Shown here one piece after another: positions 8,630 to 16,641 of a stretch of DNA of 26,942 bases. A model generated the notes under the pieces. The model was not told the origin of the DNA, ran no database searches, and worked only from the letters and a program-made list of their open reading frames with translations. The position numbers were made by a program, and so were the translations under genes. Within the stretch, counting starts at the first letter, position 1, and each line of letters opens with the position of its first letter. The DNA is taken from NCBI GenBank assembly GCA_027029065.1, contig JALVGO010000213.1:1-26942 (forward strand), given 5' to 3'. Source of the stretch: Sulfurovum sp. (GTDB lineage Bacteria; Campylobacterota; Campylobacteria; Campylobacterales; Sulfurovaceae).

Positions 8630-8661
8630 GTTCTCTCCTGTTTTTGGTTGTTCTATTGGAC

Positions 8662-8717
8662 TTGAGTCAAATACCTGTCTGTCGGCTTGAAAGACGATGT
8701 AGAGGTGTTTGACTCAA
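8662..8717. promoter_or_regulatory. 15-bp inverted repeat in the fur-lysS gap
   Basis: TTGAGTCAAATACCT (8662-8676) pairs with AGGTGTTTGACTCAA (8703-8717) at 14 of 15 positions, the odd one a G-T pair, around a 26-base loop with a small GTCT/AGAC stem. Each arm also contains the near-palindrome TTGA-S-TCAA. It could be an operator pair, a leader structure of lysS, or a fur terminator; there is no U-tract. Confidence 0.6.
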
Positions 8718-8731
8718 ATGCAGCAGTGATG

Positions 8732-9181
8732 TCAGGATTCAAGTGATTGGCATGTTTCACACAGCCCGATGATCTTCATTGTATGATCCTGCATTTTAAA
8801 GTGGTACTTTTTGGCGATCTTTTCCTGACGCTCTTCGATCATTTCATCGAAAAATTCAATAATCTTGCCACAGCGTGTACAGATCAGATGGTCATGGTGT
8901 TTTTTTAGTCCCAGCTCGTACTTTTTGCCCTGTGTACCGAATGAGATGGAACTTGCAATGCCAGAGTCTTCCAACAGTGTCAATGTCCTGTAGACTGTAG
9001 CAATACCGATATTGACATCCGGATATGACTTTTTCAGAAGCATATAGATCTCTTCGGGCGTATAGTGCCCGTCATTTTCATAGAGAAACTTTAAAATAAG
9101 CTCACGCTGTTTTGTAAACTTGAGTGTATTGGTTTTCAGCAGTGTTTTGAACTGTTCCAGAAGAATCTCATAGGTGATCAT
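8732..9181 (-). CDS. fur: Ferric uptake regulator, Fur family
   Basis: Fur is an iron-sensing DNA-binding repressor of iron-uptake genes. The 149-residue protein has the winged helix (FTKQRELILKFLYE, YTPEEIY, NIGIATVYRTLTLLEDSGIA) and the metal-binding C-terminal half. Seen there are the His cluster at 95, 96 and 98, CTRC at 101-104 and CETC at 141-144, the structural zinc pairs of Fur. PerR-like relatives share these motifs; the position between cvpA and lysS, matching Campylobacter fur, favours Fur. AAAGG seven bases before ATG supports the start, and the gene follows cvpA by 9 bases. No obvious Fur box precedes it. Confidence 0.9.
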   Translation of the reverse strand: MITYEILLEQFKTLLKTNTLKFTKQRELILKFLYENDGHYTPEEIYMLLKKSYPDVNIGIATVYRTLTLLEDSGIASSISFGTQGKKYELGLKKHHDHLICTRCGKIIEFFDEMIEERQEKIAKKYHFKMQDHTMKIIGLCETCQSLES

Positions 9182-9190
9182 AAGCGGCCT

Positions 9191-9790
9191 TTACTGTACT
9201 TTGGTGGAGGAGTGCTGCTGCACAGATGTGTTCGTATCCTGTTTTTTGGAGATACTGCTGTCTCCTCCCACTTTCAGCCCGAGTGATGCAGGGTCGATTT
9301 TGATAATGGCTGAACCGGCTTTGTAGAGAATAGGGTAGAGCATAGAGTCTTTGACATACTTTTGTGTGTTTTCTCTGATGAGTGTTACATTTGAAAGCGC
9401 TGTTACAATCAGTGCAAAAATTACGAAGTATTTACCACCGCCGGCAACGAAACCAAGCACTCTGTCCATAAACCCTAAACCGCTTGCAGACGTGAGTTTG
9501 GAGATGATAGCACCAAGGATCGTTGCACTTAGCCAGATGACAATAAGAACTGCCATGAAGCCGATCAGCTTGAGCAGGGATGCATTGTCGATATGAACGA
9601 ATGTCCTGTCAATAAATGCGGCTGCTTCAGGTGCAAGTCTTGATGCAAAGTAGACACCGCCGATAAGACCTGCAAGCCCGAATACCTCTTTGATCACACC
9701 ATTCATAAACCCTTTGATTGCCAGAAGGAGGATGATCGCACCTATGGTGACATCGAAATAGTTAAAATTGGGCATGGTAAACTGTTCCAT
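9191..9790 (-). CDS. cvpA: CvpA family membrane protein
   Basis: CvpA-family proteins are small inner-membrane proteins linked to envelope stress and colicin V secretion. The 199 residues show about four membrane helices: about 14-32 with the family-typical GFMNGVIKEVFGLAGLIGG, then about 66-92 (LIGFMAVLIVIWLSATILGA) and 113-130. A polar C-terminal tail rich in Ser, Gln and Thr follows. The signature R-G-F-x-K-E appears as K-G-F-M-N-G-V-I-K-E. The start is either ATG 9790 or the ATG five codons later; neither has a strong ribosome site. It lies directly before fur, 57 bases after pilT. Confidence 0.85.
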   Translation of the reverse strand: MEQFTMPNFNYFDVTIGAIILLLAIKGFMNGVIKEVFGLAGLIGGVYFASRLAPEAAAFIDRTFVHIDNASLLKLIGFMAVLIVIWLSATILGAIISKLTSASGLGFMDRVLGFVAGGGKYFVIFALIVTALSNVTLIRENTQKYVKDSMLYPILYKAGSAIIKIDPASLGLKVGGDSSISKKQDTNTSVQQHSSTKVQ

Positions 9791-9847
9791 TTCAGCTCGC
9801 TTCGTGAAGATTTTTCGTATTGTATCGATATATCATGATAATCGGCT

Positions 9848-10912
9848 TTAGTATGAGATTGCCTTGGAGAGTTCATCTGGTTTGTTGGCATACTGCATCG
9901 CCACATCTCTGCTGATCTTTCCGTCTTTGAGGAATTTGAGGAGAGCCTGTGTCTGTGTCTGCATTCCGGTATCTCCCTGTCCCAACTGCATCTGTGAATA
10001 GATCTGGTGCACCTTGTCTTCACGGATGAGGTTGGAGATTGCATGGTTGGTGATCATGATCTCATGGGTTGCGATACGGCCTCCGCCGAGTTTCGGCAGC
10101 AGCGACTGGGCGATGACGGCAACAAGAGAGGAGGAGATCATCGCACGGATCTGCGGCTGTTCATCACCGGAGAATACATCGATGATACGGTTGATGGTTC
10201 CTGGAGCGGAAGAGGTGTGCAGGGTACCGAAGACAAGGTGTCCGGTCTCCGCTGCTGTCAGCGCTGCTTCGATTGTCTCTTTGTCCCTCATCTCCCCGAT
10301 CAGGATGATGTCAGGGTCTTGACGCATGGCATACTTCAGTGCTGCTGCGAAGCTTCTGGTATCTTCTCCGACCTCACGGTGGGAGAAGACCGCTTTTTTG
10401 TTTTCATGGATAAATTCCACCGGATCTTCAACTGTGACAATGTGTTTTTGTTCATACATATTGATCTCGTTCAGAAGGGCGGCAAGGGTGGTTGATTTAC
10501 CAGAACCGGTAGGTCCGGTGACAAGGATGAGTCCTTTTTCACGCTTGACGAGTTTTTTGAAAACTTCCGGTGCACCGAGGTCGTCGAGTGAAGGAATCTC
10601 AATAGGAATGATACGAAATGCTGCAGCAGTATCGCCAAGTGTACGGTAGTAGTTCGCTCTGAATCGTCCGATTCCCGGAAGAAGCAGGGCGAAGTCGAGC
10701 TCGTTGTACTCTTCAAAGTGCTGCTTTTGTTTTTCGGTAATGAGGGAGTATGCCATCTCTTCGATGTCTTCGCCTGTCAGTTTTGGCAGGTTGACCGGTT
10801 TGAGTTTTCCGTCAAGTCGTATCTGGGGTTCCGAGCGACTTACGAGGTGAAGGTCTGATGCGCCGTGGGCGACAACGCTCTGCAGCAGTTTTTTTATATC
10901 GAAGGTAGCCAT
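9848..10912 (-). CDS. pilT: PilT/PilU-type retraction ATPase
   Basis: PilT is a cytoplasmic hexameric ATPase that retracts type IV pili. The 354-residue product has the N-terminal ASDLHLVSRSEPQIRLDGKL PAS-like domain. Walker A is GPTGSGKST at 133-141, the Asp-box region VTVEDPVEF, Walker B DPDIILIGEMRD (199-210) and the His box TAAETGHLVFGTLHT (219-233). The C-terminal LPKLGGGRIATHEIM matches PilT. AAAGGA six bases before ATG supports the start. No other pilus gene is in the window, so its partners must be elsewhere; a role with a type II-like machine is possible. Confidence 0.93.
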   Translation of the reverse strand: MATFDIKKLLQSVVAHGASDLHLVSRSEPQIRLDGKLKPVNLPKLTGEDIEEMAYSLITEKQKQHFEEYNELDFALLLPGIGRFRANYYRTLGDTAAAFRIIPIEIPSLDDLGAPEVFKKLVKREKGLILVTGPTGSGKSTTLAALLNEINMYEQKHIVTVEDPVEFIHENKKAVFSHREVGEDTRSFAAALKYAMRQDPDIILIGEMRDKETIEAALTAAETGHLVFGTLHTSSAPGTINRIIDVFSGDEQPQIRAMISSSLVAVIAQSLLPKLGGGRIATHEIMITNHAISNLIREDKVHQIYSQMQLGQGDTGMQTQTQALLKFLKDGKISRDVAMQYANKPDELSKAISY

Positions 10913-10921
10913 GGATATCCT

Positions 10922-11272
10922 TTATGGGTGAGGTAGATTTTTTTGATATTTAGATTCATTATACCCTATTATTACTTTTCCATCAAAGACAATAACAGGT
11001 CTTTTGATCAGCATGTTCTCTTTTGCAAGCCACTGTATCTTTTCGTCATCATTTAGGTTCAGCTCTTTGAGTTTCAAGGTACGATAGGTGGTGCCGCGTG
11101 TATTGAAAAGTGTTTTCAGATCGGCTTTGTCAAGCCATGACCGTATCGTGGTTTCAGCCACAGGTGTTTCTCTAAAGTCGATAAAATTGTAAGAAATATC
11201 GTGTGCTTTAAGATATTTAAGCGCTTTGCGTACACTGTCGCAGTTTTTGATACCATAGATCTCGACCATCAT
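10922..11272 (-). CDS. ArsC/Spx family protein (YffB-like)
   Basis: This 116-residue thioredoxin-fold protein starts EIYGIKNCDSVRKALKYLKAH, with a single N-terminal cysteine (Cys11) in the pattern of the YffB/ArsC/Spx superfamily. It ends with KRPVIVFDGKVIIGYNESKY, matching the family's conserved C-terminal part. ArsC arsenate reductases and Spx regulators are relatives; GIKNCD is closest to YffB-like proteins, whose substrate is uncertain. The start is one of two adjacent ATGs. It is 7 bases behind gatC and 9 bases before pilT, so likely cotranscribed. No arsenic genes are nearby, which argues against arsenate reduction. Confidence 0.85.
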   Translation of the reverse strand: MMVEIYGIKNCDSVRKALKYLKAHDISYNFIDFRETPVAETTIRSWLDKADLKTLFNTRGTTYRTLKLKELNLNDDEKIQWLAKENMLIKRPVIVFDGKVIIGYNESKYQKNLPHP

Positions 11273-11279
11273 CCTGTGC

Positions 11280-11570
11280 CTACTCTATGATTGCCGGAAC
11301 AATAAAGAAGTCATCTGCAGCATTGGGTGCATGGGAGAGAATCTCAGATGCTACGGTACTGCTGTTGCGAGGCATGTCTTCACGCAGCGGTGTACCCCCT
11401 TCGAGTGTTGAAAAGGCAGGACTCAATGTGTCTGTGTCAAGTTCATTCAGGTTGTCGATATAGCCGAGAATTTCGGAGAGCTGTCCCATCACTTCCTCTT
11501 TTTTCTCATCTGCGATACGAAGGTGGGAAAGTTTTTCAAGTTTGGCCAAAAGTGTATGATCTATCTGCAT
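11280..11570 (-). CDS. gatC: Asp-tRNA(Asn)/Glu-tRNA(Gln) amidotransferase subunit C
   Basis: GatC tethers GatA and GatB in the enzyme that makes Gln-tRNA(Gln) or Asn-tRNA(Asn) by transamidation. The 96-residue length is normal. LAKLEKLSHLRIADEKKEEV, LSEILGYIDNLNELDTD and GGTPLREDMP follow the family order, as does the C-terminal ILSHAPNAADDFFIVPAIIE (family: NAP...FFVVPKVIE). gatA and gatB are not adjacent, as is common in Campylobacterota. It heads the minus-strand run that includes arsC-like, pilT, cvpA and fur. Confidence 0.95.
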   Translation of the reverse strand: MQIDHTLLAKLEKLSHLRIADEKKEEVMGQLSEILGYIDNLNELDTDTLSPAFSTLEGGTPLREDMPRNSSTVASEILSHAPNAADDFFIVPAIIE

Positions 11571-11607
11571 AGTATGGTGCCTATTTGTAAATTTGGTGAT
11601 TTTTCTT

Positions 11608-11637
11608 ATTATATATTAATTTGGTTTAAGATATAAC
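11608..11637. promoter_or_regulatory. Divergent promoter region between gatC and the FTR-like gene
   Basis: The 111-base divergent gap holds, on the minus strand, a TATAAT at 11613-11608, 38 bases before gatC. On the plus strand it holds a TATAAC at 11632-11637, 45 bases before the FTR-like gene. Neither has a clear -35. The two would overlap, so mutual interference is possible. Confidence 0.35.
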
Positions 11638-11681
11638 TACATACAATCATCTCATGAATCTACAACGAAAAGGACAGCATT

Positions 11682-12026
11682 ATGATGCAGCAACTTGATA
11701 TGAGTTCACCGGAGTTTCTTGAAGAACTGGAAAAGACAAAAAAATTTACAGATAAAGTATGTGCACAGTTTGGGTTTGAATACCACCCTAACGAAGAGGT
11801 CAACGAAGGTGTCATTATGGGACTTGCCCGCCATAAACTGCTTTATGGAAAACGTTTCTGTCCCTGTTTTATGGTTGAAGAGGATCCAAACAAACCGGGC
11901 AAGTTCAAAAGTGTGGATGACCGTGTCTGCCCTTGTCCTCCGGCACTTGAAAAAGAGATCCCCGAAGAGGGAAAATGCCACTGCGGTATTTTCTGTACAC
12001 CGGAATATGTCAAGGCAAACAGTTAA
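11682..12026 (+). CDS. Ferredoxin-thioredoxin reductase catalytic-subunit-like protein
   Basis: FTR catalytic chains pass ferredoxin electrons to thioredoxin-type disulfides through a [4Fe-4S] cluster beside a redox-active disulfide. The 114-residue protein carries CPC at 60-62, CPC at 83-85 and CHC at 99-101, the diagnostic triple motif, within FCPCFMVEEDP, VCPCPPALEKEIPEEGKCHCGIF. Spacing between motifs (20 and 13 residues) is wider than the 16 and 8 of the plant enzyme. Two further cysteines (27 and 105) are present. No variable (FTR-A) chain is adjacent. AAGGA seven bases before ATG supports the start. It is followed by a rhodanese gene, suggesting sulfur or thiol redox work. Confidence 0.88.
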   Translation: MMQQLDMSSPEFLEELEKTKKFTDKVCAQFGFEYHPNEEVNEGVIMGLARHKLLYGKRFCPCFMVEEDPNKPGKFKSVDDRVCPCPPALEKEIPEEGKCHCGIFCTPEYVKANS

Positions 12027-12040
12027 AAAATATTTTTGGG

Positions 12041-12046
12041 TATAAT
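12041..12046 (+). promoter_or_regulatory. Putative -10 box before the rhodanese gene
   Basis: A perfect TATAAT lies 32 bases before the ATG at 12079 in the short gap after the FTR-like gene, with a T-rich stretch upstream but no -35 hexamer. Confidence 0.45.
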
Positions 12047-12078
12047 ACGCGATTATTTTTTAACAGTGAGGTAATATC

Positions 12079-12426
12079 ATGCACGAACTACTGACAAAAA
12101 CAGATATCACATCGAGTGATCTTCAAACATTGCTGGATGCACGCCAAAATGGCGAAGCGGATTTTCTGCTGGTCGATGTACGCGAGCAGATGGAGTACGA
12201 CATGGGGCATATCAAAGGGGTAGATCTCTTGAAGCCTACATCGACATTCCAGGAGTGGGCTGAAGGTCTTTTTGAAGAATACAAAGGAAAAAAACCGGTG
12301 ATCTTTACCTGCCGAACCGGAAGCAGAAGCGCTCAGGTGCGACATGTATTTGATTCAAACGGTTTTGAGAATGCGATCAACCACTATGGCGGTATTGTAA
12401 CATACAGCGGAGATATCGAACGCTGA
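12079..12426 (+). CDS. Single-domain rhodanese-like protein
   Basis: Rhodaneses move sulfane sulfur through a persulfide on an active-site cysteine. This 115-residue, single-domain protein has FLLVDVREQMEYDMGHIKGV (residues 29-48) and the active loop FTCRTGSRS with Cys78, then the usual end GFENAINHYGGIVTY. There is no signal peptide, so it is cytoplasmic. GAGG seven bases before the ATG fits the start. The loop CRTGSR matches the class linked to general sulfur transfer rather than phosphatases. Its own TATAAT precedes it. Pairing with the FTR-like gene suggests a shared role in sulfur or thiol chemistry, which is inference. Confidence 0.9.
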   Translation: MHELLTKTDITSSDLQTLLDARQNGEADFLLVDVREQMEYDMGHIKGVDLLKPTSTFQEWAEGLFEEYKGKKPVIFTCRTGSRSAQVRHVFDSNGFENAINHYGGIVTYSGDIER

Positions 12427-12436
12427 CACTGCCAAA

Positions 12437-12454
12437 CGTGGGCTTTGCCTCACG
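12437..12454 (+). terminator. Hairpin between the rhodanese and dapE genes
   Basis: CGTGGGC (12437-12443), loop TTT, and GCC-T-CACG (12447-12454) form a seven-pair stem with one bulged base, enclosed by an AAACGT/ACGTTT pair (12434-12439, 12461-12464 side). There is no U-tract, so it may be a weak terminator or an mRNA stability element just before the dapE ribosome site. Confidence 0.35.
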
Positions 12455-12478
12455 ACATACGTTTAGGAAACCTTGCCC

Positions 12479-13600
12479 ATGAATCAAAACAAACAACAAT
12501 TCGATGTGATCGATCTTTTTCTGAAACTGCTCAGTTTTGAGTCGATCACCCCTGACGATGCCGGAGCTTTGGCATTCATCGAGAGCTATCTCGAAGGCTT
12601 TGAGACGATCTATGTCAACAAAGAAGGGGTCAAAAATCTCTTTATGTACAAACAGTTCGGTGACGGAGAGCATCTCTGTTTTGCCGGGCATGTCGATGTG
12701 GTGCCTCCCGGAGACAAGTGGGAGAGCAATCCGTTTGTGCCGCTTGTAAAGGATGGCAAAATCTATGCCCGCGGTGCACAGGATATGAAGAGCGGCGTAG
12801 CAGCGTTTGTGCAGGTGCTGAAAGAGGTTGAAAATTTTAACGGTACACTTTCTTTGCTTTTGACATCGGATGAAGAGGGTGATGCCACATACGGTACAGT
12901 GATCATGCTCAAACATCTCAAAGAGATCGGGATGCTTCCTGACTATTGTATCGTTGCAGAACCTACCTGTGAAGAGGTTTTTGGTGATGCGATCAAGATC
13001 GGCCGTCGCGGGTCGATTAACGGGTATCTGACAATACACGGAAAGCAGGGACATGCCGCATACCCTGAAAAGGCGGTTAACCCGGTACATCTTGTCGCAC
13101 CGCGCTTGGTGGAGCTTGCCGGCAAAAACCTCGATGAGGGTGATGCAGACTTTGCCCCGAGCAAAATGGTCATTACTGACATCCGTGGCGGGATGGAAGT
13201 GACCAATGTCACACCGGGTGAACTGAAGATCATGTTCAATGTACGTAACTCCACAAAAACAACGCAAGCGGATGTCAAAGCGCATATCGATGCGGTGCTT
13301 GAGGGACTTGACTATGAACTGGTATTGACACAGGGGTCTTACCCGTTTGTAACGACGCGTGATTCCAAAGTTGTCAAGCTGATCCAAAAAAGTATCCGCT
13401 CTGTTACAGGTATCGAGACTAAACTCTCCACGGCAGGCGGTACCAGTGATGCGCGTTTCATGGGTGCTTACGGGATTGAAGTGGTGGAGTTTGGTGTGAT
13501 CAACGATACCATACATGCACCCAATGAGCGGACATCGATTGACGAGGTTCAAAAACTCTACTGTGTCTTTGCTGACCTTGTATGTCATTTTGACGGATAG
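12479..13600 (+). CDS. dapE: Succinyl-diaminopimelate desuccinylase
   Basis: DapE hydrolyses N-succinyl-LL-diaminopimelate to succinate and LL-diaminopimelate, feeding lysine and peptidoglycan synthesis; it is a di-zinc M20 peptidase-family enzyme. Seen in order: [13 protein letters not shown] (metal His and Asp), [29 protein letters not shown] (catalytic and metal Glu), [30 protein letters not shown] (dimerisation domain start) and [10 protein letters not shown] (metal His). I use ATG 12479 rather than the in-frame TTG at 12473, because AGGA then lies 10 bases away instead of 4. At 373 residues it is normal length. A plain M20 aminoacylase is the alternative; motif agreement with DapE is close. 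Confidence 0.92.
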   Translation: MNQNKQQFDVIDLFLKLLSFESITPDDAGALAFIESYLEGFETIYVNKEGVKNLFMYKQFGDGEHLCFAGHVDVVPPGDKWESNPFVPLVKDGKIYARGAQDMKSGVAAFVQVLKEVENFNGTLSLLLTSDEEGDATYGTVIMLKHLKEIGMLPDYCIVAEPTCEEVFGDAIKIGRRGSINGYLTIHGKQGHAAYPEKAVNPVHLVAPRLVELAGKNLDEGDADFAPSKMVITDIRGGMEVTNVTPGELKIMFNVRNSTKTTQADVKAHIDAVLEGLDYELVLTQGSYPFVTTRDSKVVKLIQKSIRSVTGIETKLSTAGGTSDARFMGAYGIEVVEFGVINDTIHAPNERTSIDEVQKLYCVFADLVCHFDG

Positions 13601-13645
13601 GGTCATGTCCGACAGATGCAATATTTCGGGAAAGTATAAGTTGCA

Positions 13646-14692
13646 ATGAAACTCTTTGGCAGACCGCATCTTACCGAATATGTACTGGCAAGACTGGTCA
13701 CCATTGCGCTCTTGCTCTTTGTACTCTTTTCCGTTCTTATGTTCACTTCCGGTCTTGAAACCTCTACTGTGTTTATGGTGCTTGCTTTCGTTGCTGCTAC
13801 CTTTGCGATTTTTATCTATACGATCTGGCGGGGTGCCCGTCAGATGGAAAAAGAACTCAACATTCTCAACTGCTATCTGCGTGATATTGACACCCTTGAC
13901 AAAGTCGAGTACCGTGCACGCTTTTTTACCAAAGAGTTCGAACAGATCAACAAGAACCTTATCCGGATACTCAAAAAAGCCAAGAAACGTGAAGATATCA
14001 AACAGCGCTACAATGCCAAACTCAAACTCAAGAACAGACAGCGTGCCGATATGCTCTCTGCAATTGCTCATGAGTTTCGCAATCCTATCGCCGCTATTAT
14101 GGGATATGCACAGACCCTTCGGGACGATCAGGATATTCCGCCTTCGCTTCAGGAGAAGTTTCTTGAGAAGATATACAATAACGGAAACAAAATAGAATCG
14201 CTGCTTGGACGCCTGATGTTATGGAACAAGTTTGAAAGCGGTGAGGCGACACTGCATAAAAGCCGTTTCGATCTCTGTGCCTTGACTGAAGAGGTAAAAC
14301 GATCACTGCTTGAAAAATATAAAAATCGCGAAATTGTTGTAACCTGTAGTCCCTGCATTGTCGAAGCTGACAGAACATTGATAGAGGTGGTACTGAAAAA
14401 CCTGATCGAAAATGCACTAAAATACTCCAAAAAAACCGTTGAAGTAACGATAGAAGATGACGGTCGGGTATCGGTCAGAGATCAAGGGGTAGGTATCAGC
14501 AAATCAGATCTGGAAAAAGTGACCAAGAAATTTTACCGTTCGGGTACACATAACTGGGATAACTCGATGGGGCTTGGGCTTTCGATTGTAAAGACCATTT
14601 TGAGACTGCATGGATCATCACTCGACATTGAAAGCAGCCTAGGAGAAGGTTCGACCTTTTCTTTTGCCATTTCTCCAAAAACTGACGCTTAA
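13646..14692 (+). CDS. Orphan sensor histidine kinase
   Basis: A membrane histidine kinase of 348 residues. Two adjacent helices (about 14-34 and 41-60) leave almost no periplasmic loop, so it probably senses within or through the membrane or via the cytoplasmic linker (60-130, coiled-coil-like). HisKA has AHEFRNPIAAIMGYAQT with His142. The ATPase domain shows the N box LKNLIENALKYSKK, G1 RDQGVGIS, F box KKFYRSG and G2 MGLGLSIV. No response regulator gene is adjacent on either side. It lies 45 bases after dapE. The ribosome site is weak. Whether it controls the molybdo-enzyme locus next door is not shown by sequence. Confidence 0.9.
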   Translation: MKLFGRPHLTEYVLARLVTIALLLFVLFSVLMFTSGLETSTVFMVLAFVAATFAIFIYTIWRGARQMEKELNILNCYLRDIDTLDKVEYRARFFTKEFEQINKNLIRILKKAKKREDIKQRYNAKLKLKNRQRADMLSAIAHEFRNPIAAIMGYAQTLRDDQDIPPSLQEKFLEKIYNNGNKIESLLGRLMLWNKFESGEATLHKSRFDLCALTEEVKRSLLEKYKNREIVVTCSPCIVEADRTLIEVVLKNLIENALKYSKKTVEVTIEDDGRVSVRDQGVGISKSDLEKVTKKFYRSGTHNWDNSMGLGLSIVKTILRLHGSSLDIESSLGEGSTFSFAISPKTDA

Positions 14693-14717
14693 AACAGACA
14701 AAAACCGACATTCATCA

Positions 14718-14759
14718 TCAATCATTCATTCGGCTGATCATGCGTATGAGAATGATTGA
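14718..14759. promoter_or_regulatory. 10-bp inverted repeat upstream of the molybdo-enzyme operon
   Basis: TCAATCATTC (14718-14727) and GAATGATTGA (14750-14759) are perfect inverted copies 22 bases apart. They lie 26 bases after the kinase stop and 80 bases before the promoter candidate of the next operon. No U-tract follows, so it may be an operator rather than a terminator. Confidence 0.5.
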
Positions 14760-14837
14760 ACCTCCTCAAAAATTTGCTACAAAAAACCACTTTTCTACGC
14801 ATTATTTTACAAAAAGGTATTTTTTGGAACAAAATCA

Positions 14838-14866
14838 TTGAATGTTAACACTTCATGTAATACAAT
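14838..14866 (+). promoter_or_regulatory. Sigma70-type promoter of the molybdo-enzyme operon
   Basis: TTGAAT (14838-14843), 17 bases, then TACAAT (14861-14866), 72 bases before the ATG at 14939 in a strongly AT-rich leader. This is the best-spaced promoter candidate in the window. The leader between it and the gene shows no riboswitch I recognise. Confidence 0.6.
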
Positions 14867-14938
14867 AAAAGCGTATTATATATACTTATTCTATTGAAGA
14901 GTGGGTAATATAAGGATCAAAATTCTCAAGGAGGAAGT

Positions 14939-15682
14939 ATGAAACTAGGTTTCTTAGTTGACCTGAACCTGTGTATGGGTTGTAAGGGTTGTGAAGTGGC
15001 TTGTAAAGTCGAAAACGAAGTGCCTCTCGGCTCTTGGCGTCTACGTGTTAAATATATCGATATCGGGACATTCCCAGATACTTCACGGTCGTTCACCCCG
15101 CTTCGCTGTAACCACTGTGAAAATGCGCCGTGTGAGCGTATCTGTCCGGTATCTGCACTGCACTATCTGGAAAACGGTATTGTCAATGTTGACAGTTCAA
15201 GATGTATTGGGTGTGCGGGATGTATGATGGCGTGTCCATACGGTGCGATCTATATGGATCCGGAGACCAATACAGCTGACAAGTGTACCTACTGTGCACA
15301 CCGTATTGAAAGTGGTATGATGCCTGCATGTGTGGTTGTCTGTCCTGTTCAGGCGAATATCTTCGGTGATGTTGAAGATGACACCAGTCATATCTCCCAG
15401 TATATTATGGAGCATCAGGGGGCTGTACAGGTACGTAAACCTGAAAAACATACCAATCCGAAACACTTCTATGTCGGTGGCGGTACACAGTCACTCGATC
15501 CACTGGCACAGCAGAGACTCGAAGGCTACAACCTCTTCAATAATATCACACATCTCAAGCATGTCGGTAATCCGAACCACGGCGTGATCGACAGGTTCCT
15601 TGAGCCGTTTGAGAGTGAAGAGAAACTTGACAACAGAAGTTTTATAGATTTTGACAATCATGAATCAGAGGGAGGTCACTAA
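14939..15682 (+). CDS. Four-cluster ferredoxin subunit (PsrB/TtrB/DmsB type)
   Basis: The electron-transfer subunit of a complex iron-sulfur molybdoenzyme. Sixteen cysteines form four [4Fe-4S] motifs: 12-15-18-22, 57-60-65-69, 89-92-95-99 and 116-119-131-135. LNLCMGCKGCEVACK and RCIGCAGCMMACPYGAIY are typical of PsrB, NrfC and DmsB. Beyond about residue 180 there is an extra tail of about 65 residues, rich in charged and His residues, longer than usual PsrB proteins. It has no signal and would leave the cell with the Tat-bearing catalytic subunit. AAGGAGG precedes the ATG. Its stop overlaps the next start as TAATG, so the anchor subunit is translationally coupled. Confidence 0.93.
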   Translation: MKLGFLVDLNLCMGCKGCEVACKVENEVPLGSWRLRVKYIDIGTFPDTSRSFTPLRCNHCENAPCERICPVSALHYLENGIVNVDSSRCIGCAGCMMACPYGAIYMDPETNTADKCTYCAHRIESGMMPACVVVCPVQANIFGDVEDDTSHISQYIMEHQGAVQVRKPEKHTNPKHFYVGGGTQSLDPLAQQRLEGYNLFNNITHLKHVGNPNHGVIDRFLEPFESEEKLDNRSFIDFDNHESEGGH

Positions 15683-16629
15683 TGGTAGAACATGGAATTC
15701 ATGCAACACAGGCTGTTGTAACATTGGATGTTGCGCTTCCGGGTATTATCTGGGGCTGGATGATCACACTGAACATGTGGGCGAAATCTGTTGGGACAGG
15801 AGTTATCCTTGTAGGCGCATTTTTACTTTACAGACATAAAAAAGAGGAGATGCCGAGTCTCAGATGGACTATGCCTCTGATCTCGTTTGTGTTTTTGAAC
15901 ATCTTCCTTCTCTTTACACTGACAGACCTGCACCATCCGTACAGAATGGTTAATATCTTCCTCCACCCACACTGGACTTCAGCGATTACGGTAGGAGCTT
16001 GGATGGCATCACTGTTTACAGCATTGATCACGGTCATGCTTGTCATCGGATTTTTTGATGCGCATCCGAATGTCAGAAAGAACTGTGCACTTGCCAATAC
16101 TGCACGTGCCAACAGCGGACTTTATGAGAAGATCTTCCCATTTGTGGTATTTCTGGCATTCCCGGTTACCATGTATACAGCGATCATTATGGCAGAATCT
16201 TCAGCAAGAGAATTGTGGCAGGCACCTGCAGAAGTGATGCAGATGATCTGGGCGGCACTGCTTGCAGGTTCGGCAGGACTGATCTTTGTATCCGGAAAAT
16301 GGAGCCGTGAAGCGAGACGTGACCTTGCACTGGTACTGGCAGTTGCGACCCTCTTCAGTTTCCTGATGTATATGGGTGAGTACTTCTTCTCATTCAAATC
16401 ATCTGAAGCAGAAGCGACACTGGCATACGTACACTCCGGAGGTGCTTACAATACAGAGTTCTGGTTTGGTATGGTGCTTGGTTTTGTTATTCCCTTCTTC
16501 TTTGCTGTAAGCAATATGAAGAGTGACAACAAAACACTATTGAGATTTGCAGCATTGCTGGCACTGATCGGACTGTACATGGCAAAAGATGTATGGCTGA
16601 AAATCCCACAAATGCTACCGTTGAGTTAA
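15682..16629 (+). CDS. NrfD/PsrC-type quinone-interacting membrane subunit
   Basis: An integral membrane anchor exchanging electrons with menaquinone. The 315 residues contain about eight hydrophobic helices, such as LDVALPGIIWGWMITLNMW, MPLISFVFLNIFLLFTLTDL, ITVGAWMASLFTALITVMLV, FPFVVFLAFPVTMYTAIIM, MIWAALLAGSAGLIFVSG, LALVLAVATLFSFLMYMGEY, FGMVLGFVIPFFFAV and FAALLALIGLYM. LFTLTDLHHPYRMVNIF and NTEFWFGMVLGF are typical of NrfD/PsrC. No haem-ligand pattern, as expected. The start overlaps the ferredoxin subunit stop. Whether it reduces or oxidises quinone follows from the substrate, which is unknown. Confidence 0.92.
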   Translation: MVEHGIHATQAVVTLDVALPGIIWGWMITLNMWAKSVGTGVILVGAFLLYRHKKEEMPSLRWTMPLISFVFLNIFLLFTLTDLHHPYRMVNIFLHPHWTSAITVGAWMASLFTALITVMLVIGFFDAHPNVRKNCALANTARANSGLYEKIFPFVVFLAFPVTMYTAIIMAESSARELWQAPAEVMQMIWAALLAGSAGLIFVSGKWSREARRDLALVLAVATLFSFLMYMGEYFFSFKSSEAEATLAYVHSGGAYNTEFWFGMVLGFVIPFFFAVSNMKSDNKTLLRFAALLALIGLYMAKDVWLKIPQMLPLS

Positions 16630-16641
16630 GGAGGAATATCT

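Noticed and set aside
12377..14071. Minus-strand frame of 564 codons opposite dapE and the kinase gene
   Set aside because: It spans two well-supported genes on the other strand, is rich in Cys, His and Arg typical of antisense translation, and has no domain or ribosome site.
14750..14758. GAGAATGAT-like stretch as a Fur box before the molybdo-enzyme operon
   Set aside because: Only one half-site resembles the GATAATGAT consensus and the repeat spacing does not fit a 19-bp Fur box; left as an unassigned inverted repeat.
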